A stretch of 34,206 bases of DNA from Bondarzewia mesenterica. Taxonomy: Eukaryota > Basidiomycota > Agaricomycetes > Russulales > Bondarzewiaceae. The position numbers and the translations under genes are program-made. Shown piece after piece: positions 1 through 8,853 of the stretch; the first letter of the stretch is position 1; each line of letters begins with the position of its first letter. The DNA lies in the NCBI GenBank assembly GCA_004802705.1, contig SGPL01000361.1, positions 1 through 34,206 on the forward strand, read 5' to 3'. The notes below the pieces were generated by a model. It had not been told where the DNA came from, did not search any database, and saw only the letters and a program-made list of their open reading frames with translations.

Positions 1-160
1 CTCGAGCTGTCGAGTCCGAGGATCGTACGTACCCTTTTGATAGGGGTACAGTGTGGTGTAGGATATGTATTCCGAGCTGCGGATGTCGTGCTTTGATCTC
101 ATGGAATACGCGGTGCGGTATGTTTTCTTTTTTCTTCCTGCTCGATGCGGCGCGTGCAGG

Positions 161-176
161 GTATGTATGTATGTAT
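161..176. repeat. (GTAT)4 microsatellite
   Basis: Four perfect GTAT units, followed by a related GCAT. Seen directly in the sequence; no function is implied. Confidence 0.8.
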
Positions 177-990
177 GCATGAGCACGTCGGTGTGCAGTT
201 CTCGCGGGCGAGGCGGCGTCGACTGTTTACTTTTTATTCGGTCGAAAGAAAGACAAGACTCACTCGTGGGGTGCGCCGGTAGGCCGGTGCCCGGACGTGT
301 GCCGTCAGACATTAGATTTTAGACATGTAGCAAAGCTCAAACGTGGGAGAACTCTGCTCCCAACCCGTGTCAACGAGTCTCCTTGCTGCGAAGATTGTAA
401 GTGACGAGTCTGGACATCCTTCATGACGTCTCGGACCGTATTCTAACTCTCCCGTCAAAGTCCACTCTTCCTCGTGATGAGTCTGCTGCTTGCCGTGGAT
501 GCAGGAGGACGTTCGATGCGCCTCGATCCTTGAGCCGCTGTGGTCGGCATGTGGCGCTGGAAGAGGAAGGGGAGGAAGGGGAGACATGGAGATGGAAATG
601 GAGATGGAGGGGAGATTGTGCCAGCTGACAGGAGCCAGAGGTGCGCTCGCGCTCGGGGCTCCCTTGAACTCTCATGCGCGTTGTCGTTCTGACGAGTCCT
701 TAGACGGCGCGATTGCAATCGGTTGCGGATGCGGATGCGTGCGCTGAGGGTTCCGGCGGGCTTGGGACCTGTTGCGATTGCGAGACGAGTTTCCGTGGCA
801 CACACAATGAGTACTTGAGTGTGGACCTGGGAATTCGAGGTTTGGAGGGTTGGAGGGTTGGACGTCTGAGAGCGTCCCTGATTCCTGGACCGTTATGACT
901 CGATATGCGATGAGTCTGTGATTGTGATTGATGCTATCGCGAGGAAAGCAGAGACGGACGGACTCTCGATAGGAAAGCCTCCGTATGTGT

Positions 991-1030
991 TACGATTGCG
1001 ATTGCGATTATGATTACGGTTACGGTTATG
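991..1030. repeat. Degenerate hexamer tandem repeat
   Basis: About six successive hexamers of the type GATTGC, GATTAT, GATTAC, GGTTAC and GGTTAT lie head to tail. Similar GATTGC/GATTGT words recur at about 709-735, 770-785 and 918-935. It is simple-sequence DNA, not a telomere repeat. Confidence 0.6.
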
Positions 1031-1767
1031 GGAAGCATCGCCTGCACCCCTTCATGAATCACGCGTCACGGCCGATCGCGTTGATTTACCGGACGCGTTG
1101 ATGGCGGACGACGGAGTACCTGCAGGGAGCGAGTTTAGTTAGTTAGTACTGTGGGAGATAGGTTACTCGTTACATGGTACATGGTACTGACCGTACATGG
1201 GATGTATATACTAGGACGAGGAGCGGGCGTCCGCGTCCACGTTTTGCGTTGCATTCGTGTATAGGGCTTCACGGGAGCTTGTGATAAAGGCGATTCACGT
1301 AAGTTGATTTGAGTGGTTTGGAGGACGGAGGAGGGTGGGTGGGTGAGTACTTATGAGTAGTGCTTGGGTCTGAGGATTTGGGTTTCGTTTGATCTGAGGA
1401 CGGGTGAATCGACGATGGTATGCGTCACGTTGTTCGAGCTTAAGGGGGGATATCGGGGTTGTGCGGCAGTCGGGTAGAGTGAGTACGCGAATGTGTTATC
1501 CTGTGATATGTGGGGATGTTGGGGCAGCGCCGATGGACGGTACGCCTGTGCTGGGTGTGGAAGGACAGTCCTGGTTCCTTTTTTTAGTTTTCGGGGGGGA
1601 GGGTTGGGAGATGTGGAATGAGCTAGGAGGAGCGAGTGTTGATTGAATGATGAGATAGAGTACTGTATTTACTGTTTGCTGTTTGCTGTTTGCTGTGCCT
1701 GCGGGTGCAGCGGGCGGTGCTGGATGTGCAAAGCATCGGGCTGCCAGCCGTCGATGATGGAGAGATG

Positions 1768-2460
1768 TCAGAGAATTGCGGGTTGGGTATGTGGGTGTGT
1801 CGGCGCGCGAGAGGGGTTATTTGACGGATGACCGTAGAGAGCGTGGTTGACGAGGCCGATGGGGATGTCGTACATTTCGGGGAAGGCGGGGGAGAGGTAG
1901 GGCGTTGTTGGGTCTGAATTTGAGGGCGGAGGGAGGAGGGCGTGGGAGTCTGTAGGGGGGGGATGGAAGGACGAGAACGAGAAAGGAAAGGGCGCGATGT
2001 GAGTCGCGAGTTTTATTTTGCGAACCGGCTTGGGACGAAAAGGGTACGGACCTGTGATGGTGCGCATGTCGGAGAAGGCGGGGGTGGTGTAGAGGGCGAG
2101 ACTGAAATGGGTGAGGTAGGTCAATAGGACGAGGACGATGGTCCACGATGGGATGAGGAGCGCCCATTCCCTAGGAAAACGTTCAATTGTCAGTACGCGA
2201 ACGCGGTGCCACTTTGGATAGGAGGAGAGGGTACGTTACCGGTTTGGGTACCATGTGACGCCGAGGGCGTGGATGTGGGCGTCGGGGAGGAGAGCCCAGA
2301 GGAGGAAGAGGAGGTAGAGGAGGGAGGTGGAGGACCAGGCGACGAACCCGTAGAATTCGGGGGCGCGGCTGCGGTGGGAGTGGGGTGGGAGGGGTGGGTA
2401 GGGAGCCAAGGGCGATGTGGGCGACGTCGGGCTTTCGTTGTCGTNGTCGTCGTCTGACAT
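1768..2460 (-). CDS. PIG-P-like subunit of GPI-GlcNAc transferase
   Basis: Small ER membrane subunit of the complex that adds GlcNAc to phosphatidylinositol, the first step of GPI-anchor synthesis. I see three exons: 2460-2240, 2170-2052 and 1949-1768, with introns of 69 and 102 nt that keep the frame, giving 173 residues. The start is the ATG followed by Ser-Asp-Asp-Asp. After a Pro-rich cytosolic head comes the family core at residues about 35-115: EFYGFVAWSS, a first membrane helix, LLPDAHIHALGVTWYPNREWAL, and a second helix ending at THFSLALYTTPAF. The C-terminal motif EMYDIPIGLVNHALYG is also typical of the family. One N at 2446 makes residue 6 unknown. The second intron is in frame when unspliced, so the splice is chosen because it yields the family-like TITDSHA. 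Divergent to the folate gene. Confidence 0.88.
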
Positions 2461-2634
2461 GGCGTGTGTTCGAGTCGTCGTCGTCGTCGACAGGTGGAAG
2501 AGGGCAAGGGGGCCGGCACGGGCCGGGCAGCACATTTTATTGACTCAGATAAGATAAGATGAGATGGGGTGAGGAGGGGGTACTCTCACTGCTCTATCAA
2601 GTACATACACCTGGTCGTGGCGAGAAGCCTCATC
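2461..2634. promoter_or_regulatory. Short divergent promoter region
   Basis: The 174 bp between the start codons of PIG-P (minus) and 5-FTHF cyclo-ligase (plus) must carry both 5' leaders and any shared promoter. It contains GATAAGATAAGATGAGATGGGG near 2549-2570, with two overlapping GATAAG words. No clear TATA box is visible. The assignment as a promoter rests on gene arrangement, not on a recognised factor site. Confidence 0.5.
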
Positions 2635-3760
2635 ATGGCAGCGGTAGCGACGGCGGCGGCGCTTCAAACGCAGAAGAAGGCCCTTCGCAAAACGATTTCC
2701 ACGACTTTGCGTGGGCTTCCCGCATCAGACGTGCGTGTCCAGTGTGAGCACTCGTTGATTTTCGCCCGCCCTTCGTCCCATCTGACCCGCTGCCATTTTC
2801 CCCTGGTCCCTTTTTCTATATAACCTTTTAAAACTTTTTGGCTTTCTTCTTTGTGTCGAACGTCGGACGGGCGAAGCGCGTGCGATTGCCGAGCGGATAT
2901 TCGCGTCCGTCTTTTTTCGCGAGAGCAAGACCGTGAGCTGTTATCTCAGCATGCCCGCGGCGGAGGTCGACACCGCGTTTCTGGTTTCTGAGATCTTGAT
3001 ATCGGGTGCGTCCTTACGTCGTGATTTATTATAAGGAAGAGGGGTGGAGGCGCGTGCATGTGCTGACGGACGGGTTGGGAAGGAAAGACGCTGTATGTGC
3101 CCAAGGTCGGCTTGACGACCGAGGGACCACGCATGGAGTTTTTGAAGGTGTATGACCCGGGAGAAGACGATTTGAAGTCTTTTCCGGTGGGGGTTTGGGG
3201 GATCAGGGAGCCGACGGATGGGTGGATGGGTGAGAAGCGGATGAGTGGTCAGTTCATTGCCCTTTTTTCTTTTTTTTTTTTTTCTCATCAACGCCTCGAC
3301 GTGGATCGAATTTTCTGGGGAACAGCGATGGATGCGGAGAGTGACTCTTTGGACGTGATATTCCTTCCAGGTTCGTGGTTGTTCTTTTTTATTTAACCTT
3401 TAGCCATGTATGCTGCGCGCCCTGAGGCTTTTGTGATCTATCCGCGTTAGGCATCGCGTTCGACCGTTCCATGTCGCGTCTCGGGCATGGCAAGGGCTAT
3501 TATGATCGCTTTATTGCCTCTTACGCCGCGCTGGCCGACGGTCGCGGGAGGAAGAGGCCTTTGCTCGGTCAGTCTCAACCCACGCTCCCGTCGTTGAAAT
3601 GCCGCTCCGACTAACCCATTGTTTTCACGTAGTCGCGTTGGCGCTAAGACAGCAGCTTCTGGGCGAGCGGCAGGTGCCGTTCGGAGAACACGATTGCAGG
3701 GTCGATGTCATCGTCACTCCGGACGAAGTGGTGGGAGATGACAGTTTCCTCAAATCCTGA
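2635..3760 (+). CDS. 5-formyltetrahydrofolate cyclo-ligase
   Basis: MTHFS/5-FCL: ATP-dependent conversion of 5-formyl-THF to 5,10-methenyl-THF in one-carbon metabolism. Six exons (2635-2743, 2877-3005, 3083-3247, 3326-3370, 3451-3567, 3633-3760) give 230 residues, close to the usual size. The N-terminus QKKALRKTISTTLRGL matches the family's basic start. Further family segments are SCYLSMPAAEVDTAFLV, TLYVPKVGL, and the glycine-rich nucleotide/substrate loop SRLGHGKGYYDRF, followed by DVIVTPDEVV near the end. All five introns begin GT and end AG and join codons in phase. An upstream in-frame ATG at 2569 would add 22 residues; I chose 2635 because the family alignment begins just after it. No break is seen. 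Confidence 0.93.
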
Positions 3761-4065
3761 GGGAATGGTCGGCATTCGAGCTGCTTATTGAGCTGAGGAC
3801 AGGTGCGATGTTAGGAGGACTTCAACAGTCTGGGAGGGTATGTAGGTCGAGTGCATATCTGCGTGGATATATATGGTTACATGGATGGCTATCTCTCAAG
3901 CGAATCGTGAGTGAAGCAGGAAAAAATCCCCCCGCCGGAATGGTCGAAGTCGCGCTTTGTATGGAATGCACACGGGGTTCGCGATCAAGGGACCTCCAAA
4001 GCAAACGTAGGTTAAATGAACGGGTCCATATGCACGCCACCGTTATAGCGGGTCCTATCTTTACT
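3761..4065. other. Intergenic spacer between converging genes
   Basis: About 300 bp between the stop of the folate enzyme (plus) and the stop of the RAD51C-like gene (minus). It should hold both 3' untranslated regions. I see no open frame of interest and no repeat. Confidence 0.6.
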
Positions 4066-5580
4066 TTAGTTGTCGAGCGCCTGCATGCTGCCTCCAACCT
4101 CGGTCAACTCGTCAGCCCACGCCAGACCTTAATCTTATAATCTTATTTCAAACGACACTCACCAGCCGGTAGCTCTCTTCGAGCGTAGGAACGTTTCCAG
4201 AGGAGGCGGGCAGCACGCGCAGAACTCTAAATGATAAGGACAGCTTGCGAGTCAGAATTTTCTGATCTAGCGCGCCAGCCGTTTTGGAACAAGGGAGGTT
4301 TCCGTACCCTGTTGTTCGTGAATTTGGGACGATGAGCACGCGGTGCGAGCGGCCTGAGGGAAGGTATGTCCCGCCTAAGGTTCGGCGTCAGGAATGTCTG
4401 TCAGGGACAAGCGGGCTGAGGGAGGGAGGGTCACCGAGTTGGGGGACCAAGACGGCTCGGGAGCCCGTGTCGAAGTTTGCGGGAGAGCCGTCTGGGTTGA
4501 GCAGTTTCGTCGACATCTGGTTCGTGACCACCACCTGCCGGGAGTGATGTAGAAAATCTTTTTTTTTGAGAGAGAGTATGTCATTGTGGGAACGCACTGT
4601 GAGATGTCGCGAAGCGCAGAGCTGGGAGAGGGTCTGTTTCAGTCGGGCGAGTAGGGAGCTCCGCGTGGAGGGTGTTATGTGGGAGGGAGATTGGAAGGGG
4701 AACCATATTGAATTCAGGACGAGGAGGGAGATCTTCGAAAGAGGACAGAAAAAAAAAAATGATGGTAGAGACGATGTTTTGGGGACGATGGGAAGATGTT
4801 ATTTCGATGTCGGTACTGAGTCGAAGAGAATGATTACCGTGGGGTGCGCGTCTAAAAAGGCGGGGAGATTGTGGAGGAAGATGAGGAGTTCTGGTGCCGT
4901 GTGGAGGGTGAGATGGTGTACAAGGTTTGCGGAGTCGTCTAAAAATTGATTGAGGTGAACGAATCAATCATGGAGAAGCCAGCTTGGATGCGAGGACGAT
5001 GCCTCACGAGAGAGGGCCTTGATGAACGTGGCAGGTCCGGTCATGTTCTCCATGTCTTTGAAACCACGCCTGTAAAACGAGCAGATTCGAAGCACACAGA
5101 AATGCACGTCATACCGACGAATAAAACGGCTTCGTTGGCGTCTACAGCTTGACGGACAAAGTCCACCGCGAGCCGTTCTTTGTGCGTCCCTGGAGGGCCA
5201 GAAATTTCAAGAACATGGCCACGCACGAGTCCTCCCTCCAGAAGCCTGTCAAGTGGAGCGCATGAAGAAGAGAACCGTTTTGATGACACGGACGCGACGA
5301 AAGTGGCAGCTGATTGGCCGAGTGTGGGGATCTTGGAGGAATTAGCCTTTTGGAGAGATGCGAAGATGGATTGGGAGGCGGTCAAGGAGATGTTCAGATC
5401 TGCTTTCCGGATGATTAACGTATATTATCTTAGATCAAGCAGTGGGGGAGGTGCTTGACCTTTTGCGACCACTTCAGGGCTTGAAGAGGAGAGTTCCTCG
5501 ACTGTGTTGTATCCGGCTCTCGTGAGGGCAGATAGGGTCGATGGGGGCAAAGACAAGGCTGACAACGGTTTTCTAGACAT
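4066..5580 (-). CDS. RAD51C-like recombinase paralogue
   Basis: RecA/RAD51-family ATPase of homologous recombination; such paralogues assist RAD51 filaments in the nucleus. Nine exons (5580-5460, 5402-5115, 5055-5008, 4938-4838, 4732-4598, 4534-4435, 4374-4308, 4226-4163, 4098-4066) add to 957 nt, 318 residues. The head TLSALTRAGYNTVEEL is the RAD51-type N-terminal helix-hairpin-helix. LDRLLEGGLVRGHVLEISG leads into the P-loop, here GPPGTHKE (about 109-116). The Walker B strand LLVLNSIWFPFQ (about 189-200) resembles RAD51C's FPF signature, and VVVTNQMSTKL is the family's sensor strand. Odd points: the P-loop has H-K-E where G-K-T is usual, and Walker B has Asn where Asp is usual. It could instead be another RAD51 paralogue; the FPF motif favours RAD51C. 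The exon 1 start lies in a separate exon upstream of the main frame. Confidence 0.85.
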
Positions 5581-5596
5581 GCAGTAGTTTCTCCAC

Positions 5597-5691
5597 AAAT
5601 CGTACGCTTCTCAAAGGACGATGGAGGTGAAGACCTAGGTTCAGACCAAAGCCTAAATCGTACACTTCTCAAAGGACGATGGAGGGTGAAG
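5597..5691. repeat. 58-bp-period tandem duplication
   Basis: Two copies of a 36/37-nt block (5597-5632 and 5655-5691) that begins AAATCGTACRCTTCTCAAAG and ends GATGGAGG(G)TGAAG. They differ by one G/A change and one inserted G. The pair sits 17 bp upstream of the RAD51C-like start codon, so it may lie in that promoter, and it ends just before a dispersed hairpin element. Confidence 0.8.
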
Positions 5692-5701
5692 CTTTGGAGA
5701 C

Positions 5702-5750
5702 TAGCCTCCTCTGCGGACCTCACACAGAATACAATCGTTCTGTGTATGAG
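5702..5750 (-). mobile_element. Dispersed 49-bp hairpin element, copy 1
   Basis: Read on the minus strand it begins CTCATACACAGAACGATTG and ends GGAGGCTA. It matches the copy at 12785-12833 at about 44 of 49 positions by eye. The core folds as ACACAGAA - 8-nt loop - TTCTGTGT with perfect 8-bp arms. The flanking 9-mers (TTTGGAGAC and GGTAAAGAC) are at best a worn direct repeat. It lies in the RAD51C-like/RRM intergenic region. Confidence 0.6.
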
Positions 5751-6519
5751 GGTAAAGACCAATTCGTGGCCGTCGCGTCGACGCCGCACGGATTCCGGAA
5801 GTACAAAATTCCAATCGAGGCTGAAGTCGATCGTTGGGTGAAGAATTGAACGTGACAGACCTTCATCGGTCACGAGCTCGACGCGTATGAGGCGTGAGAA
5901 GATTGCCCGCACCTCAAATTCGCTGTTCGAGTTGCAACCCGGCGGGAGCGGCCTTCTTGTCCTTCTCTTCCACCTCTTTGCTCTTTTCGCAGTCCCGCCG
6001 CGGTTGGATCCTTTTTTCATTTCAGTTTCTCCTTTTGTTTTCGTTCTGCATTTCTGGAACAGTTCTTGTGATCTTCCAAGCTGGTCGCTACTGGCGTTCG
6101 GTCCGGCGGGCGAAGAGTTTTCATGACGGCGCCGAATCCTGTGTTCAAATTTGCTCGCGAGGCGTATGCGGTCAGCGTTGAGCATATTCCCCCAGATGGT
6201 GCGATGCCGTTCCCCATTGGTTGGTTTTTCGTACCTGACAAGTGGGCCTTCAGTCGGCCGACGCCAAATCGTTGATCTTTTCACCACGCTAGTCGGTCAG
6301 TTCCTCTCATCTCGCCTGCCATCTTTTCATCACATTCACCACGTATATGCGTTACCACATCAGGCGACATAAAGAGCGTTGAAGAACAAGGAAACGGACG
6401 TCGTCTGGCGTTGACATTCCATACTCACGACGCCGCCAGGTGCATATATATCTCAGACCTGACCTGACTATCATTTGTCACGACCACCCTCTTATGCGTC
6501 ATCCAGGAAAGCCTTGTGC
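5751..6519. other. Divergent intergenic region, no gene called
   Basis: This is most of the spacer between the RAD51C-like gene (minus) and the RRM gene (plus). A pyrimidine-rich stretch runs from about 5950 to 6080. A 50-codon frame on the plus strand (6122-6274) reads like protein, with PFPIGWFFVPDKWAF, but I cannot tie it to any family or to flanking exons, so I leave it uncalled. The long minus-strand frame here (6287-5430) overlaps RAD51C exon 1 in another frame and has no motif. Confidence 0.5.
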
Positions 6520-7945
6520 ATGTCCGGCTACACTGTCGCAGGTGTACCACTGTAGGCTGAATTTTTGGCACCCCGATATTCGTAGACCCATCTGACCTAG
6601 CTATTTGTAGCAACGTGACGGCGATCACACCCCCACGGCCCCCTCGCAATTCCGGTCACTCGAGGCCGCCAGACATGCGTCGTAACCTCTATGTTCTTGG
6701 GCTACCGTTCGACCTGTCAAAGTAAGCTCGATGATCTGACATTTGCGTCTACCTGCTCACGATAACGCCAAGGTCGGAGTTCTCTGACATATTCTCGCGC
6801 TACGGCAATGTTTCGCACTGTGTCATCCTTGCCACGGTTGATAATGCATCCCGTCGTCGCGGATTTGTCGTGATGTCCTCCAATGCTGAGGCAAAAGTCG
6901 CCATGGCCGCTCTGTCACGAACAGAAATCAAGTATATCATTGTTCCTCTGGCTTTCCAAGTGATCTGACGACTCTGTGTTCAGGGGAAGCGTCATTGACG
7001 TGTCTTGGGCAGTTGTCCAGCGCTCGCAAGGTTTGTATCTTTGATATAAAGGATCGTCGAGTACTGAAAATCGTGGTCACTAGGTTTTCTTGATGGTGGT
7101 GATCGTGCAATGGTATCGGCTGTTTTTATCACACAGACTTCCTGACGTGTCAGACAGTTTGCTGAACAAAATTTCTAGCCGTCTCGTGACTCTCCCTCCG
7201 ACGATGCCTCCGACCAACAAGGGCCGTTGGCGTCCCTCAAAACGACAATCACAGTCACCAGTCTTCTCGTTTCAAACCTGCCGATCATCTTATTCTGGCA
7301 GCCTGCTGACCTAGAGCCTCTATTTTACCCTTTTGGCGAAGTCAAGAAAATCGAAAAACTGCCGACTTCCTCGCCGTACTCTTCTGTGATGTCTGTCATT
7401 GTTACCTATGCATCTGCCAACAGCGCACAGGAGGCGAAGAATGTTCTACATGGCCAGGTCTATGCTAACCAAGCACTCTGCGTCGAGTTCGTTTCTTCTG
7501 GCAGCCCAAATCCTCACTTGTCTGGGGCTCTTAGTGTGAGATCGGGACAGGAACACTCCTCGTCCGGCAAGATCTTAAATCCTCGTGCATCTCCTTTTGT
7601 TTACGATACCGCTCCTGCCCCATCATTCTCAGCTCCTCCTACTTGCTCTGTCGTTGAACCTCGCCCTACCTACTTTGACGCCGTAAAACCGGTCCCGACC
7701 GGACTCGCGACACATCAAGACCTATATCAAGTAAACCTTGTTCCTTTCTCAGCTCATGGATTGCCTTCGAGGACTAGCTCTGCAGCATCTTGGTGCGCCG
7801 TTCCAATTTCTGTCATGTGACTGGCTGCTGAGATGTTTATTTTTGGAGGTGGAGCTCCGACGCCGTGCCCGTCAGTGCATCTCGTGAACGGCGGCCTCCG
7901 TACTCTCGGAACATGTACAGCGAAACCTTCCTCTCTCATGCATAG
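6520..7945 (+). CDS. RNA-binding protein with two RRM domains
   Basis: Likely mRNA-binding regulator; the exact role is not known to me. Seven exons (6520-6541, 6586-6721, 6773-6931, 6984-7030, 7084-7112, 7179-7792, 7855-7945) total 1098 nt, 365 residues. RRM1 (about 40-115) has RNP2 LYVLGLPFDLSK and RNP1 RRRGFVVMSS, followed by IDVSWAVVQRSQGFLDGGDR. RRM2 starts at TSLLVSNLPIILFW; its RNP1 is weak (VMSVIVTYAS). The C-terminal third is Ser/Pro/Thr-rich and disordered, ending RRPPYSRNMYSETFLSHA. The first exon is only 22 nt and its intron 44 nt, so the start is inferred from phase; ATG 6675 is the conservative alternative. The last intron is inferred from phase as well; without it the frame stops at 7820. 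Confidence 0.82.
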
Positions 7946-8853
7946 ATTTCAATCGGACTTTCTTTCGCTTTAATCACGCCGTCATACCCTCAAGCACTTT
8001 CCTCTCATGCATTCGGAATCATTCCCTTTTTTTTCTCGGAAAAAGTCTATCATGGATTAAAGAACTAAGCGCCCTGCTCTACACACCTTTTTTAAGTGAG
8101 TCGCGTCCGTGCATGTCGTCGAGATTATATGCTGACATCGCTCGGGCTCGAAGTATTCCTATCTTCTACTCTATCCAGAAGCTATAGATGGAGCAATCTT
8201 ATGTATATACCCTGCTTCCAGCCATCCTCAGCGAGCCGTCTTTAACTTTACTTTCTCCTCCTAATCTCGTGGTCAACTTGTTGCATGTCTCGTGCATGTT
8301 GTACGTAATTGGAAACATTGTACTTGGGTCCTTGCAGCATACGTTCTGTTTCTTTCACCGTTGATCGGAATGGATTTGATAATGTTTCATACATCTGGCA
8401 CGTTGTGACCAGGCTTCAGAGGTGACGCAAAATGACGAATGGCTTGGTCTTCAAAATTTGCCTCAAGCTGCACTGTGTACATGCACCGCATAAATCGACA
8501 AAAAGCCAACGAAAGACTGTACCATATTGATGACTCCAGGCCGCTTGAGTTCACAGAAAAAGCGATTGAGCAGCCAGTATTATATATGTTAGACGTCTTC
8601 AACTTCTCGTTAGAATGATCATGATGGCGTGGATAATTCGGAAGAACCCAAGGTACACCGCAGGCACCCTTTACCCAAACTGTTCATGAGCAATGCAGAC
8701 GATGAAGTCCAGTACGAAATAGACAGCGATAGTGCAAAAGTTGACAAAGATGGAACGATAAAGCCAAGCAAGAAAGAGACAGCGATGTGCAAAAATTGAC
8801 AAAAAATGCGAACGATACATAACCAACCCGATCCGTCATAGTAGTTTCATGTT
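7946..8853. other. Intergenic spacer between converging genes
   Basis: About 900 bp between the stops of the RRM gene and of the SF1 helicase gene, so mostly 3' flank of both. Apart from the degenerate tandem pair at 8721-8817, I see no gene, motif or repeat. The short open frame at 8387-8602 (minus) has no family features. Confidence 0.55.
8721..8817. repeat. 56-bp-period degenerate tandem pair
   Basis: The block AGACAGCGAT(A)GTGCAAAA-TTGACAAA...AACGATA occurs at 8721-8760 and again at 8777-8817, with a few substitutions and small gaps. It sits just past the helicase stop codon, probably in its 3' untranslated region. Confidence 0.65.

Larger units (their letters stand above)
1..1767. other. 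Gene-poor left end, no gene recognised
   Basis: I found no reading frame here with a recognisable motif, and no run of exons joined by convincing splice sites. The short open frames overlap each other on both strands and look like chance frames in GC-rich DNA. What is visible is low-complexity sequence: a GTAT microsatellite, purine-rich GGAGATGGAAATGG-type tracts near 575-620, and GATTGC/GATTAC/GGTTAC hexamer-like runs. It may hold the regulatory or untranslated DNA of a gene lying to the left of the window, but nothing in the sequence decides this. Confidence 0.5.

Noticed and set aside
6122..6274. 50-codon frame with PFPIGWFFVPDKWAF
   Set aside because: Protein-like, but no family, no upstream exon and no transcript evidence; the opposite strand also reads open.
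5430..6287. A 285-codon minus-strand open frame upstream of the RAD51C-like gene
   Set aside because: It overlaps RAD51C exon 1 in a different frame, crosses the tandem repeat and hairpin element, and has no motif.
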